Origin: Polaribacter dokdonensis
GTDB lineage: Bacteria > Bacteroidota > Bacteroidia > Flavobacteriales > Flavobacteriaceae
DNA length: 64,000 nt
Assembly (NCBI RefSeq): GCF_024362345.1
Contig: NZ_CP101505.1
Span: 1,695,501 to 1,759,500, forward strand
Direction: 5' to 3'
In this document: positions 17,816-27,719 of the stretch, piece by piece
How positions within the stretch are numbered: position 1 is the first letter of the stretch
Layout: the number at the start of each line of letters is the position of its first letter
Program-made: the position numbers and the translations under genes
The notes under the pieces: model-generated
What the model was told of the DNA's origin: nothing
Seen by the model: the letters and a program-made list of their open reading frames with translations, nothing else
Databases searched by the model: none

Positions 17816-18832
17816 ATGAAAAAGCTAACCATAAAAGATATTGCCAAAGAATTTAAAGTTTCTATTTCTACAGTATCAAAAGCTTTGAATGATAGTTACG
17901 AAATTAGCCAAAGCACCAAAGAAAAAATTCAGAAATACGCCAAAGAGCAAAATTACAAACCCAACTTTAACGCATTAAGTTTAAAAAATAGAAGTACAAA
18001 AACGATAGGTGTAATTTTACCTACAATGTTAAATTACTTTTTTGCTCAAGTTTTTAAAGGAATAGAAAAAACGGCGTTAGAGAAAGGATATAAAGTAATT
18101 ACATGTATCTCAAACCAATCTTATGATAAAGAAGTAGAAATTATAGAAATGCTTTCTAATGGAAGTATAGATGGCTTTTTACTTTCTATGGCTAAAGAAA
18201 CTGAGCTTAGTAATAAATTTGATCACTTTCAAGAATCTATTGAAAACGGAACTCCAATTGTTATGTTTGACAGAGTTGCGCAATCGATTTCTTGTGATAA
18301 AGTAACTACAGATGATTTAGAAGGTGCTACCAAAACTGTTGAGTATTTATACAAAAAGGGCCACAAAAACATCGCATTTGTTTCTACCATGAGTGATTTA
18401 CATATTGGTAAACAACGTTTAGAAGGTTACCAAGAAGGCTTAAAAAATGTTGGACTTGCTTACGATGAAAGCTTAGTGCTTAACATTGTTGAAAGAGATT
18501 ATAAAAAATATAAAAACATTGTTCGTCCGTTTATAAAAGCAAACAAAATAGATGCTGTAATTACTACAGGAGAATCTGTTGCTGTTTCAGTAATGAAAGC
18601 CGTTAAAAAGAACGATCAAAAAATACCAAAAGACGTTGCTGTTATTGCTTTTTCTAACGGAATTTTATCTAGACACTCTAGCCCTAAAATGACAACTATT
18701 AGTCAGCATGGAGAAAAAATGGGTTCTGCAGCTACCGAAATTTTAATTGATAAGTTAGAAAACAAAACCAAAGAAATTACGACTAAAGTGATTCAAACAG
18801 ATTTGGTGATCAGAGATTCCACCAGAAAATAA
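17816..18832 (+). CDS. LacI/GalR family transcriptional regulator
   Basis: A 338-residue repressor-type protein. The N-terminal HTH (LTIKDIAKEFKVSISTVSKAL) and hinge region (RPxxxA replaced by KPNFNALSLKN) are followed by a periplasmic-binding-protein-like effector domain (about residues 60-335: IGVILPTMLNYFFAQVFKGIE ... VAVIAFSN). Family members bind operators and sense sugars or sugar phosphates. Its TAA overlaps the ATG of a HAD phosphatase (TAATG), so regulator and phosphatase are co-translated. The regulon is not evident; the upstream glycosyltransferase operon ends 51 bp before it. Confidence 0.92.
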   Translation: MKKLTIKDIAKEFKVSISTVSKALNDSYEISQSTKEKIQKYAKEQNYKPNFNALSLKNRSTKTIGVILPTMLNYFFAQVFKGIEKTALEKGYKVITCISNQSYDKEVEIIEMLSNGSIDGFLLSMAKETELSNKFDHFQESIENGTPIVMFDRVAQSISCDKVTTDDLEGATKTVEYLYKKGHKNIAFVSTMSDLHIGKQRLEGYQEGLKNVGLAYDESLVLNIVERDYKKYKNIVRPFIKANKIDAVITTGESVAVSVMKAVKKNDQKIPKDVAVIAFSNGILSRHSSPKMTTISQHGEKMGSAATEILIDKLENKTKEITTKVIQTDLVIRDSTRK

Positions 18833-19641
18833 TGAAAGACTTTTCTAAAGTAAAATTAGTAGTTTCTGACATGGATGGTACACTCCTAAATACTAAAGGA
18901 GAAGTTAGTGCCGATTTTTTTGACCTATTTAAAAAACTACAAGAAAAAAACATCACTTTTTGTGCAGCAAGTGGTAGACAACACAATAGTATAGTTTCTA
19001 AATTAGATGCTATTAAAGATGATATTTATGTAATTGCCGAAAATGGTGGAGTTGCCAAACAAGGTTCTAAAGTATTACTATCTAACTTTTTAGAAACAAA
19101 GAAAACACTTCAACTAATTCCGATTTTAAGAACAATAGAAGGTGCAAACATGGTTTTATGTTGTGATGGAGAAGCCTTTATTGAAAGTAAAGATGAACGA
19201 TTTATTAAGCATTTTCAAGAATATTACCATAGTTTTCAGCAAGTAGAAAATTTAGAAGTAACTGCTAAAAACAGGCCTGCTTTTAAGATTGCTGTATATC
19301 ATTTTGACTCTTCAGAGGATTTTATTTATCCTGTAATATCACACTTAAAAGAAGAAGTGTTGCTAAAAATTTCTGGTAAAAATTGGTTAGACATTTCTGA
19401 TGAAAAAGCCAATAAAGGAAATGCCTTAAGACAAGTGCAAGCGCTTTTAAACGTTACTAAAGCAGAAACAATGGTTTTTGGTGATTATCATAATGATATA
19501 GAAATGATGCAAGAGGCCGATTTTAGTTTTGCAATGGATAATGCACATAAAGACATTAAAGCCTTAGCTAAATTTAGTACAGAAAGCAATGATAATAATG
19601 GTGTTGAAAAAGTGATTAAAGAATTGCTAAATACACTTTAA
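18832..19641 (+). CDS. HAD superfamily Cof-type phosphatase
   Basis: A 269-residue cytoplasmic HAD hydrolase of the Cof/YidA type (IIB cap). Motif I is VSDMDGTLLNT (nucleophile Asp and Asp+2), motif II lies in FCAASGRQ, the motif III Lys is near KANKGNALR and motif IV is FGDYHNDIEMM. Such enzymes remove phosphate from sugar phosphates, flavin nucleotides or PLP. Coupled to the LacI-type gene, which suggests a sugar-phosphate substrate. Its 3' end overlaps the convergent nitrilase gene by 4 bp. Confidence 0.9.
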   Translation: MKDFSKVKLVVSDMDGTLLNTKGEVSADFFDLFKKLQEKNITFCAASGRQHNSIVSKLDAIKDDIYVIAENGGVAKQGSKVLLSNFLETKKTLQLIPILRTIEGANMVLCCDGEAFIESKDERFIKHFQEYYHSFQQVENLEVTAKNRPAFKIAVYHFDSSEDFIYPVISHLKEEVLLKISGKNWLDISDEKANKGNALRQVQALLNVTKAETMVFGDYHNDIEMMQEADFSFAMDNAHKDIKALAKFSTESNDNNGVEKVIKELLNTL

Positions 19642-20591
19642 TCATTAAATTCTACAGTACTTTGTCTTTCTCTATTTACCTGTAATTTGGTAACATCTGG
19701 TCTAGAATAATGCCCAACAACATCAAAGTTTTGACGCTCTTCTAAAACACGATTAAAATCTAACGTTTCTATGATTAAACCTTCCTTTTCTAATACAGGC
19801 TCAATTAGCCATTCTCCATCTGGACCTGCAATACAAGAACCTCCATTTGCCAAAACTTCTGGAGCATCCTTTACTATTTTATCATAGTGAGGTACATCTT
19901 TAGGAAAATCTGATTTTGCCATTAAACTAGAAACAGAAATTACAAACGAACGCGATTCTCTAGCTATAAAACGTGTAATATCTTTGGTATTATGCTCTGA
20001 ACCTGGCCAAACTGCAATGTGTAAATTTTCTCCTAAACCATACAAAGCTGTTCTTGGTAAAGGCATCCAATTTTCCCAACAGTTTAATCCGCCTACAGTA
20101 AACTCTTTTAGCGAATGTACTTTCAAACCATTTCCATCTCCAGGAGCCCAAGTTAAACGTTCATCGAAAGTTGGTTGTAATTTTCGATGTACAGATTTTA
20201 TAATTCCTTCTTCATTAATATAAACCAAACTTGCATAAATACTATGTCCTCCTCTATTTTCTGCACGCTCCATAATACCTAAATAAATGGCTATTTTGTG
20301 TTGTTTTGCAAGTGTGCAGACAGCATCTAACTCGCCTTTTTCTATAGTTATAGAATTGCGAATGTAATGTGCGTGAATTTCTTTTTGAGTGGTTGAGTTC
20401 CAAGCAGCACCATTGGTTAATGCTATCCAAAATGGATAACCAGGTAGTAAAGCTTCACCAAATACAATAAGCTCGCAATTTTCTTGAGCTGCATTTGTAA
20501 TTGATTTTTTTATTTTCTGCAACGTTTTTTCCTTGTTTAACCAAACAGGAGAAATTTGTGCTAAAGCTACTTTTAACAAATTCTTGCTCAT
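19638..20591 (-). CDS. Nitrilase (carbon-nitrogen hydrolase family)
   Basis: A 317-residue enzyme with the catalytic triad in nitrilase context: E46 (VFGEALLPGYP), K137 (HRKLQPTFDE) and C171 (NCWENWMPLPR). The NCWEN..PL.R sequence after the cysteine is that of true aliphatic/aromatic nitrilases rather than amidases or N-carbamoylases. It should hydrolyse a nitrile to a carboxylate plus ammonia in the cytoplasm; the substrate is unknown. It starts 3 bp after the stop of the DUF2797 gene, in one operon. Confidence 0.9.
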   Translation of the reverse strand: MSKNLLKVALAQISPVWLNKEKTLQKIKKSITNAAQENCELIVFGEALLPGYPFWIALTNGAAWNSTTQKEIHAHYIRNSITIEKGELDAVCTLAKQHKIAIYLGIMERAENRGGHSIYASLVYINEEGIIKSVHRKLQPTFDERLTWAPGDGNGLKVHSLKEFTVGGLNCWENWMPLPRTALYGLGENLHIAVWPGSEHNTKDITRFIARESRSFVISVSSLMAKSDFPKDVPHYDKIVKDAPEVLANGGSCIAGPDGEWLIEPVLEKEGLIIETLDFNRVLEERQNFDVVGHYSRPDVTKLQVNRERQSTVEFND

Positions 20592-20594
20592 CTT

Positions 20595-21386
20595 TTAAAT
20601 TTGGATATTTACTACTAAGCCCTCATTAGATCTTACATTAAAAACAGTTTCATCCTCAAAGATTAAATACTGACCTTTAATGCCTACTAATTTACCTGTA
20701 TAAGTAGGAGTTTTAATTAAGTTTAAACTTTTTGGTTTTGCTGGATATTGAGTAACTGGAAAATTAATATTGGTTTCTATATTACTTTCAATAAAATATT
20801 CAGTTGCTTCTGCAGGAATGTATTCTTTTAGTTTCTCTCTCCATTCTACTAAATTAACATCTTCAATATCATTCTTTAGCATTTTACGCCAATTGGTTTT
20901 ATCTGCAACATGTTCTTTTAAGGCAACTTCTGTAATACCTGCTAAATATCTATTAGGTACTTCTACTATTTCTATAGCTTCATGTGCTCCTTGATCTATC
21001 CATCTAGTAGGTACTTGTTGTTTTCTAGTAACACCAACTTTTACATTGCTAGAATTAGCCAAATACACAATATGAGGTTGCAATTGCACACGTTTTTCAT
21101 AAGCTAAATCACGATCTTCTTCATCTAAATGTGCTTTGCTTAACTCTGGTCTCATAATCCAATCTGCTGCTTGAGGAATATCAAAAAAACACGATTGACA
21201 ATATCCTTGTCTGTATATTTTCTTTTCTAAATGACAGTTTAAACACTCATAAGTAACAAAAGAAAGTTTTATCTCCTTAGATATCAACTGGTTCATGTTT
21301 AAGAAATCAGTTTTCATATCTAAATAATATTGAACCTCATCTCCAATTTCGGTCATCATTTTTCTTAATACTCCTTGATACTGCAT
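20595..21386 (-). CDS. DUF2797 family zinc-finger protein
   Basis: A 263-residue cytoplasmic protein with a four-cysteine zinc site C48-x2-C51 ... C63-x2-C66, then a conserved central block VKVGVTRKQQVPTRWIDQGAHEA. That block recalls GIY-YIG-like nuclease remnants in this uncharacterised, widespread Bacteroidota family. Function unknown. It is directly upstream of and coupled to the nitrilase (3-bp gap). Confidence 0.8.
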   Translation of the reverse strand: MQYQGVLRKMMTEIGDEVQYYLDMKTDFLNMNQLISKEIKLSFVTYECLNCHLEKKIYRQGYCQSCFFDIPQAADWIMRPELSKAHLDEEDRDLAYEKRVQLQPHIVYLANSSNVKVGVTRKQQVPTRWIDQGAHEAIEIVEVPNRYLAGITEVALKEHVADKTNWRKMLKNDIEDVNLVEWREKLKEYIPAEATEYFIESNIETNINFPVTQYPAKPKSLNLIKTPTYTGKLVGIKGQYLIFEDETVFNVRSNEGLVVNIQI

Positions 21387-21444
21387 AAATAAATTTTGTT
21401 ATTTTTAGCTTATTAACAAACTTACTAAAAAACGAACTTAATTT

Positions 21445-22953
21445 ATGGCTTTACCTATTGTAAATTCAATCATTTCTTGGTTTTTAAAGAAGCGAATTCA
21501 TCAAATAGAGTTGTTTTTAAAGTATCCAAATGATGTGCAAACTGAACTTTTATTAAAGTTAACTAGTGCTGCAAAACGCACTGAATTTGGTAAAAAACAC
21601 GAGTTTTCATCCATAAAAAGTTATACCGATTTTACAAACCTTGTACCTATACAAAAATATGAAAGTATAGAACCACTCATTGAACGATGTAGAAGAGGAG
21701 AACAGAATTTATTTTGGGCATCACCCATAAAATGGTTTGCAAAAAGTAGTGGTACAACAAATGCTAAAAGTAAGTTTATACCTGTTAGTGATGAGGCTTT
21801 AGAATATTGTCATATGAAAGCTGGTAAAGACATGTTATGCTTGTATTTGCACAATAATGCTGAAACACAATTATTTACAGGTAAAGGTTTAAAACTAGGT
21901 GGAAGTTCTGCCATTTACGAAGACAACAATTCTTACTTTGGAGATTTATCTGCAATAATTACTGAGAATTTACCTTTTTGGGCAGACTACAGTTCTGCTC
22001 CAAGCCAAGAAGTTTCTTTAATGGCTGAATGGGAAACCAAAATGGAGGCCATAATTGATGAAACCATCAACGAAAATATTACAAGTTTGGTTGGTGTACC
22101 AAGTTGGATGTTAGTCTTATTAAATCGTGTTTTAGAACGAACAGGAAAAAATCATATTCTAGAAGTTTGGCCGAATTTAGAGGTGTATTTTCATGGTGGT
22201 GTAAACTTTAACCCTTACAGAGAACAGTATAAAAAACTTATTCCGAAAAAAGACTTTCAGTATTATGAAACCTATAATGCTTCTGAAGGTTTTTTTGCGA
22301 TACAAGATGAAAATGGCTCTAAAGAACTCTTGTTGATGTTAGATTATGGAATTTTTTATGAGTTTATAGACATGAAAAACTATAAGGGAGAAGCCTCAAA
22401 AACGATTCCGCTTTCTGAAGTAGAAAAAGATGTAGACTATGCTTTGATTATAACTACCAACAGTGGTTTGTGGCGTTATTTAATAGGTGATACCATTCGT
22501 TTTACTTCTTTACATCCTTATCGAATTAAAATTACAGGAAGAACAAAACATTATATCAATGTATTTGGAGAAGAGCTAAATATTGAGAATGTAGAAGATG
22601 CTCTAAAGCTAACTTGTGAAAAAACAGATGCCTTAATTAAGGAGTATACAGCAGGCCCAATTTTTATGAAAGATAATAAAAGTGGTGGTCATGAATGGGT
22701 TATTGAATTTACCAAAAAACCTGAAAACATGAATTATTTTACAGAGATGTTAGACAATTCATTAAAAGCTATTAACTCAGATTACGAAGCAAAACGTTAC
22801 AACTCTATGACCTTAGCTATGCCAAAAATACATGTGGCGAAAGATGGTTTATTTTACGATTGGCTTAAGAAAAAAGATAAACTAGGAGGCCAACACAAAG
22901 TGCCAAGATTATCTAACTCCAGAGATTTTGTGGAGGAGTTGTTAAAGATGTAA
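21445..22953 (+). CDS. GH3 auxin-responsive promoter family (acyl-adenylate/amido synthetase) protein
   Basis: A 502-residue member of the ANL-type adenylating GH3 family. The ATP/phosphate-binding KSSGTTNAKSKFIPVS (about residues 104-119), YETYNASEGFFAIQ (about 273-287) and GLWRYLIGDTIRFTS (about 347) motifs are intact, followed by a small C-terminal domain. Plant GH3 proteins conjugate amino acids to acyl acids such as auxin or jasmonate. The role of the common Bacteroidota homologues is unknown. The gene stands alone between the DUF2797 gene and the polyprenyl synthase gene, whose 3' end is 3 bp away. Confidence 0.88.
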   Translation: MALPIVNSIISWFLKKRIHQIELFLKYPNDVQTELLLKLTSAAKRTEFGKKHEFSSIKSYTDFTNLVPIQKYESIEPLIERCRRGEQNLFWASPIKWFAKSSGTTNAKSKFIPVSDEALEYCHMKAGKDMLCLYLHNNAETQLFTGKGLKLGGSSAIYEDNNSYFGDLSAIITENLPFWADYSSAPSQEVSLMAEWETKMEAIIDETINENITSLVGVPSWMLVLLNRVLERTGKNHILEVWPNLEVYFHGGVNFNPYREQYKKLIPKKDFQYYETYNASEGFFAIQDENGSKELLLMLDYGIFYEFIDMKNYKGEASKTIPLSEVEKDVDYALIITTNSGLWRYLIGDTIRFTSLHPYRIKITGRTKHYINVFGEELNIENVEDALKLTCEKTDALIKEYTAGPIFMKDNKSGGHEWVIEFTKKPENMNYFTEMLDNSLKAINSDYEAKRYNSMTLAMPKIHVAKDGLFYDWLKKKDKLGGQHKVPRLSNSRDFVEELLKM

Positions 22954-22955
22954 AA

Positions 22956-23933
22956 TTAAATCTTACGTTCTACAACGTAATCAATCATTTGTAGTAATGA
23001 CTTTCTGTAAGGAGATTCTGGATAGTTATTTAAAATAGCAATGGCTTTACTCTTGTAAGAGTTCATTTGAGAAATGGTATAATCTATTCCTCCATTTTCT
23101 TTTACAAACGCAATAAGTTCTTTAACACGAACTTTATTTTTATTATGCTTTTTAACGGTATTTATTATCCAAGCTTTTTCTTTGGCTGTACAATTGTTTA
23201 AGGTATGGATTAAAGGCAATGTCATTTTTTGCTCTTTAATATCTATACCTGTAGGTTTCCCTATTTTTTCATCAGAATAATCAAATAAATCATCTTTAAT
23301 TTGAAAAGCGATGCCAATATATTCTCCGAATTTTCGCATTTGCTGCACAGTTTCTTGGTTTGCGCCTACAGAAGCTGCTCCAATACCACAACATGCCGCA
23401 ATTAAAGTTGCTGTTTTTTGACGAATAATATCAAAATAAACATCTTCTGTAATATCTAATTTTCTTGCCTTTTCTATTTGTAGTAACTCACCTTCGCTCA
23501 TTTCACGAACTGCAATAGAAATTAGCTTTAGCAAATCGAAATCTTCATTATCTATAGAAAGTAACAATCCTTTAGATAATAAAAAATCACCCACTAGAAC
23601 AGCAATCTTATTTTTCCAAAGTGCATTTATAGAAAAGAAACCTCTTCTTCTGTTAGAATCATCTACAACATCATCATGCACTAAAGTTGCAGTATGTATT
23701 AATTCTACTACAGATGCTCCTCTATACGTTCGCTCATCAAAACCACCATTAGAAACCATTTTTGCTACTAAAAAAACAAACATTGGTCTCATTTGCTTTC
23801 CTTTTCTACGAACAATGTAATAGGTAATTCTGTTTAATAATGGCACTTTAGAAAGCATGGAATCTTTGAACTTTCTCTCAAAAAGTTCCATCTCTTTCTT
23901 AATAGGCAATTTTATAAGTTCTACTGGTTTCAT
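22956..23933 (-). CDS. Polyprenyl diphosphate synthase (all-trans, octaprenyl-type)
   Basis: A 325-residue trans-prenyltransferase. The first Asp-rich motif is DDVVD (D87, D88, D91) in LVHDDVVDDSNRRRG, the second is QIKDDLFDYSD, and KMTLPLIHTL follows. It condenses IPP with allylic diphosphate; the product is probably the side chain of menaquinone in a Bacteroidota. Chain length cannot be read reliably from sequence. Monocistronic, convergent with the GH3 gene. Confidence 0.92.
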   Translation of the reverse strand: MKPVELIKLPIKKEMELFERKFKDSMLSKVPLLNRITYYIVRRKGKQMRPMFVFLVAKMVSNGGFDERTYRGASVVELIHTATLVHDDVVDDSNRRRGFFSINALWKNKIAVLVGDFLLSKGLLLSIDNEDFDLLKLISIAVREMSEGELLQIEKARKLDITEDVYFDIIRQKTATLIAACCGIGAASVGANQETVQQMRKFGEYIGIAFQIKDDLFDYSDEKIGKPTGIDIKEQKMTLPLIHTLNNCTAKEKAWIINTVKKHNKNKVRVKELIAFVKENGGIDYTISQMNSYKSKAIAILNNYPESPYRKSLLQMIDYVVERKI

Positions 23934-24026
23934 CTAAGGTGAACTAAATACAGAATTTGCTTGTAAAAATACGAAATATAAACAAGAAGGTATGCAGTAA
24001 AAAAGCCTAGAGTTCTTACAAAAATA

Positions 24027-25064
24027 TTAAGCTTTATTTGCTAATTGCCCACAAGCTGCATCTATGTCTTTACCTCTACTTCTTCTTACATTTACTGTAA
24101 TATCGTGCATTTCTAGGTTAGAAATATAATTGTTTAAAGCTGCATTACTGGCTTGTTGAAACTGGCCATCATCAATTGGATTGTATTCTATTAAGTTTAC
24201 TTTACAAGGCACGTATTTACAAAATTGTACCAAAGCTGCAATGTCTTCTTTCTTGTCATTGATTCCTTCCCAAACTACATACTCATAAGTGATGGCTCTT
24301 TTGGTTTTTTCATACCAATATTCTAAAGATTCTTTTAAATCTTTTAATGGAAAAGTAGTATTGAATGGCATAATAGAAGTACGCACTTCATCTATGGCTG
24401 AATGCAGAGAAACTGCTAGATTAAACTTTACCTCTTCATCTGCCATTTTTTTAATCATTTTAGGCACACCAGATGTAGATACTGTAATTCTTTTTGATGA
24501 CATACCTAAACCTTCTGGAGAGGTAATCATCTCTATAGATTTTAATACATTTTTATAGTTCATGAGTGGTTCACCCATTCCCATAAAAACAATGTTTGTC
24601 AATTTCTTATTATGATATAATCTACTTTGTTTATCGATAACAACAACTTGATCGTAAATTTCATCTGGATTTAAATTACGCATTCTCTTTAAGCGAGCTG
24701 TTGCACAGAATTTACAGTCTAAACTACAACCAACTTGACTAGATACACATGCTGTTGTTCTTTTTGGTGTAGGTATTAGAACAGACTCTACCACTAAACC
24801 ATCATGTAATTTAATTCCGTTTTTTATAGTACCATCATTACTTTTTTGCATTGAATCTACTTTGATATGGTTGATTACAAAGTGCTCTTCTAACATTTCT
24901 CTCGTCTTTTTAGAGATGTTTGTCATGTCTTCAAAAGTATGTAAAGACTTACTCCATAACCATTCATATACTTGATTTCCACGAAAAGCTTTATCGCCAT
25001 TTTCTACAAAAAAATCGCGTAATTGTTCTTTGGTTAAAGCTCTTATGTCTTTCTTATTACTCAA
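24027..25064 (-). CDS. rlmN: 23S rRNA (adenine2503-C2)/tRNA adenine37 methyltransferase RlmN
   Basis: A 345-residue radical SAM enzyme of the usual length. The Fe-S cysteines are C113-x3-C117-x2-C120 (VGCSLDCKFCATA), and the methyl-carrying cysteine is C338 (DAACGQLANKA), with GMGEPLMNYKNVLKSI and the VSTSGV motif between. It methylates A2503 of 23S rRNA and A37 of some tRNAs, affecting translational fidelity. A good minus-strand -7 box lies 36 bp upstream (25100-25107). Confidence 0.97.
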   Translation of the reverse strand: MSNKKDIRALTKEQLRDFFVENGDKAFRGNQVYEWLWSKSLHTFEDMTNISKKTREMLEEHFVINHIKVDSMQKSNDGTIKNGIKLHDGLVVESVLIPTPKRTTACVSSQVGCSLDCKFCATARLKRMRNLNPDEIYDQVVVIDKQSRLYHNKKLTNIVFMGMGEPLMNYKNVLKSIEMITSPEGLGMSSKRITVSTSGVPKMIKKMADEEVKFNLAVSLHSAIDEVRTSIMPFNTTFPLKDLKESLEYWYEKTKRAITYEYVVWEGINDKKEDIAALVQFCKYVPCKVNLIEYNPIDDGQFQQASNAALNNYISNLEMHDITVNVRRSRGKDIDAACGQLANKA

Positions 25065-25099
25065 TGGTTTACTATTTTAAAGTGATGTTATAACTAGTG

Positions 25100-25107
25100 C
25101 AAAAATA
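25100..25107 (-). promoter_or_regulatory. -7 box of rlmN
   Basis: Reads TATTTTTG on the minus strand (TAnnTTTG), 35 bp before the rlmN ATG. Confidence 0.45.
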
Positions 25108-25143
25108 CACTAATATTTTAAGGTAAGCTTTGGGTTGGCAAAC

Positions 25144-25252
25144 AGGTTGCGTTAGTGGTTGAAATGGCATCCTTTTTTGAGTTTATGAAAAAAAGATACA
25201 ATGTAAAACACGACTTGGCCCTGAATTTCTTCAGGGTAAAGAAACGCCCAAA
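25144..25252 (+). ncRNA. Candidate structured RNA, resembling a recurrent flavobacterial motif (Flavo-1-like?)
   Basis: A GC-richer island in the rlmN-queA intergenic region. It contains GGTTGCGTTAGTGGTTGAAA, TGGCATCC, a CCTTTTTT/AAAAAAAG helix closed by a variable loop (25180-25196), GATACAATGTAAAACACGAC, and a perfect CCCTGAA-TTTC-TTCAGGG hairpin (25219-25236). From memory, near-identical blocks recur in intergenic regions of many Flavobacteria, with conserved flanks and a variable loop, which indicates a conserved RNA. The Flavo-1 label is an uncertain recollection. The strand is inferred. Confidence 0.4.
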
Positions 25253-25253
25253 A

Positions 25254-25292
25254 CAAAAAAACTGACAATTCTTTACAGAATTATCAGCTTTT
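25254..25292 (-). terminator. Terminator after queA
   Basis: CTGACAATTCT (25262-25272) pairs with AGAATTATCAG (25277-25287) with one mismatch. On the minus strand it is followed by a T-run, 20-30 bp past the queA stop. Confidence 0.7.
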
Positions 25293-25311
25293 AATTTGTA
25301 ATTGTATTTGC

Positions 25312-26361
25312 TTAGATGATTAACATAGCATCTCCATAAGTAGAGAACTTGTAACCTTCTTTAACTGCTGTTTTATAAGCTTCCATTAAAAAATCGTATC
25401 CTGCAAATGCTGCTGCTTGCATCATTAGCGTAGATTTTGGTGGATGGAAGTTGGTAATCATTGTATTTGCAATGCTAAAGTCGTAAGGTGGAAAAATGAA
25501 TTTGTTTGTCCAACCTTCAAACGGATTTAGTTGTGCATTAGAAGAAACTGAAGATTCTACAGTTCTCATAACTGTTGTACCCACAGCACAAACTCTTCTT
25601 TTTTCTGCTTTAGCATTGTTAATTTTATCTGCTGCATTTGCAGGAATTACAATCTGTTCAGAATCCATTTTATGTTTCGATAAATCTTCTACCTCAACTG
25701 GACTAAATGTACCCAAACCAACATGTAATGTCATTTCAGCAAAATCTACACCTTTAATTTCTAAACGCTTTAATAAGTGTTTCGAAAAGTGTAAACCTGC
25801 AGTTGGTGCTGCTACTGCTCCTTCATTTTTAGCAAAAATTGTTTGGTAACGTTCTTCGTCTAATTCTTCTACATCTCTATTTACAGATCTTGGTAATGGA
25901 GTTTCACCTAGCTCTAATAATTTTTCTCTAAATGCTTCGTAACTACCATCAAATAAGAAACGTAATGTTCTACCTCTAGAAGTTGTGTTGTCTATAACTT
26001 CTGCTACTAAACTATCATCTTCTCCAAAAAATAATTTGTTTCCAATTCTAATCTTTCTAGCTGGGTCTACTAATACATCCCACAATCTGTTTTCAGCATT
26101 TAATTCTCTTAATAAGAAAACCTCAATTCTTGCTCCTGTTTTTTCTTTATTACCAAACATTCTTGCAGGAAAAACCTTGGTGTTGTTTAACATTAAAACA
26201 TCTCCTTCATCGAAATAATTAATTACATCTTTAAAAGTTTTGTGCTCTATTGTTTGGTCTGCTCTATTCAAAACCATTAAACGAGACTCATCTCTATGTT
26301 CTGCAGGATATTTTGCCAATAATTCTTCTGGCAACTCAAAATCGAAGTTTGATAATTTCAT
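25312..26361 (-). CDS. queA: S-adenosylmethionine:tRNA ribosyltransferase-isomerase QueA
   Basis: A 349-residue enzyme of normal length. It begins [20 protein letters not shown] and shows the family blocks [43 protein letters not shown] and [14 protein letters not shown]. It transfers the ribosyl moiety of SAM to 7-aminomethyl-7-deazaguanine in tRNA, giving epoxyqueuosine at wobble position 34. It lies downstream of aroA (73-bp gap with its own -7 box). Confidence 0.97.
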   Translation of the reverse strand: MKLSNFDFELPEELLAKYPAEHRDESRLMVLNRADQTIEHKTFKDVINYFDEGDVLMLNNTKVFPARMFGNKEKTGARIEVFLLRELNAENRLWDVLVDPARKIRIGNKLFFGEDDSLVAEVIDNTTSRGRTLRFLFDGSYEAFREKLLELGETPLPRSVNRDVEELDEERYQTIFAKNEGAVAAPTAGLHFSKHLLKRLEIKGVDFAEMTLHVGLGTFSPVEVEDLSKHKMDSEQIVIPANAADKINNAKAEKRRVCAVGTTVMRTVESSVSSNAQLNPFEGWTNKFIFPPYDFSIANTMITNFHPPKSTLMMQAAAFAGYDFLMEAYKTAVKEGYKFSTYGDAMLII

Positions 26362-26384
26362 AAGTGTATTTTGCGATAAAGGTG

Positions 26385-26392
26385 CAAATATA
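26385..26392 (-). promoter_or_regulatory. -7 box of queA
   Basis: Reads TATATTTG on the minus strand (TAnnTTTG), 24 bp before the queA ATG. Confidence 0.5.
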
Positions 26393-26434
26393 CGATATGA
26401 GAATAGGCGTTGTCAAGTGTTTGACACTTTATCT

Positions 26435-27664
26435 TTATAAATGGGTAATATTAATACCTATTTGTTCCATATCATTCCAGAATTTTTGGTACGACTTTGT
26501 AACTACTTCAGCATCATTTATTTTAATAGAAACTTTTAATGCTAATGGTGCAAAAGCCATTGCCATTCTATGATCATTATAGGTATCTATAGCTATGTTA
26601 CTATTAATGTTTGAAGCTTTTGATACTTCTAAAGTTTCGTCTGTAATACTAACTTTAGCACCTAGTTTTGTTAACTCATCATGCAGAGCTACTAATCTAT
26701 CTGTCTCTTTTATTTTTAACGTATGTAAACCAGATAAATGGCAGGCAATACCTTCTGCAAAACAAGTTACAGCTATAGTTTGTGCAATATCTGGAGCATC
26801 TTTTAAGTTTCTAACCAAGGTTTCTTGATTGGTATTTTTCTCTTTTTTTAAGGTGATAAAATCATTCCCAAAAGTGGTTGTTACTCCAAAATGACTATAA
26901 ATATCTGCCAGACAAGAATCCCCTTGTAAACTTTCTTGTTTATAAGCAGATAATTTAATTTCCGAGCCTAAATCAGCCAAAGCAATAATTGAATAAAAAT
27001 AACTTGCTGAAGACCAATCTGATTCTACTACAACAGTTTGAGTTTTTACAGTTTCTTTCGGAAAAACTTTAATAACATTTTTTTGAAAACTACTCTCTAT
27101 ACCAATTTGGGAAAGCAAGCTTAATGTCATTTTAATATATGGTACAGATGTTATTTTACCTGTTAATTCAATTTCTAAACCATTGTCTAATTTAGAAGCA
27201 ATTAGTAATAAAGAAGAAATATACTGACTACTTACATTACCATTAATCTGCACTTTATCTTTCGTAAGTTTTTTTCCTTTTATTTTTAATGGTGGATAAC
27301 CCTGCTTTTCAGCATAAGTGATATCTGCACCTAAATCCTTAAGCGCATTTACTAAAATTTCAATAGGTCTGTTTTGCATACGTTCAGAACCTGTTAAAAA
27401 GACTTCTCTACCTTTATTTACTGCAAAATAAGAAGTTAAAAAACGCATAGCTGTACCTGCATGACCTATATCTACTAATAAATCTTCTGTAGTTAGTGCA
27501 TGATGCATGTGCACAGAATCATCTGAATCAGATAAATTTTCTATAGTAATTTCTGGAAACAGTTTTTGTAAAATTAATAATCTATTAGATTCACTTTTAG
27601 AACCAGAGATTGTTATTTCTTCTTCTATTCTTTTATCGGCTAAAACATTTAACAATATGTCCAT
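26435..27664 (-). CDS. aroA: 3-phosphoshikimate 1-carboxyvinyltransferase (EPSP synthase)
   Basis: A 409-residue shikimate-pathway enzyme that joins PEP and shikimate-3-phosphate. Motifs: GSKSESNRLLIL at the N-terminus (substrate Lys), IGHAGTAMRFL, GSERMQNRPI, NVSSQYISSLLL, PDIAQTIAV and LHTLKIKETDR with the C-terminal YNDHRMAMA. It is slightly shorter than the E. coli enzyme, as usual in Bacteroidota. Divergent from the large BNR-repeat gene. Confidence 0.96.
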   Translation of the reverse strand: MDILLNVLADKRIEEEITISGSKSESNRLLILQKLFPEITIENLSDSDDSVHMHHALTTEDLLVDIGHAGTAMRFLTSYFAVNKGREVFLTGSERMQNRPIEILVNALKDLGADITYAEKQGYPPLKIKGKKLTKDKVQINGNVSSQYISSLLLIASKLDNGLEIELTGKITSVPYIKMTLSLLSQIGIESSFQKNVIKVFPKETVKTQTVVVESDWSSASYFYSIIALADLGSEIKLSAYKQESLQGDSCLADIYSHFGVTTTFGNDFITLKKEKNTNQETLVRNLKDAPDIAQTIAVTCFAEGIACHLSGLHTLKIKETDRLVALHDELTKLGAKVSITDETLEVSKASNINSNIAIDTYNDHRMAMAFAPLALKVSIKINDAEVVTKSYQKFWNDMEQIGINITHL

Positions 27665-27719
27665 TCTAAAAACTGATTTAATTTCTTACTTTTAAATTCT
27701 AAATTTACAACTAACCAAC

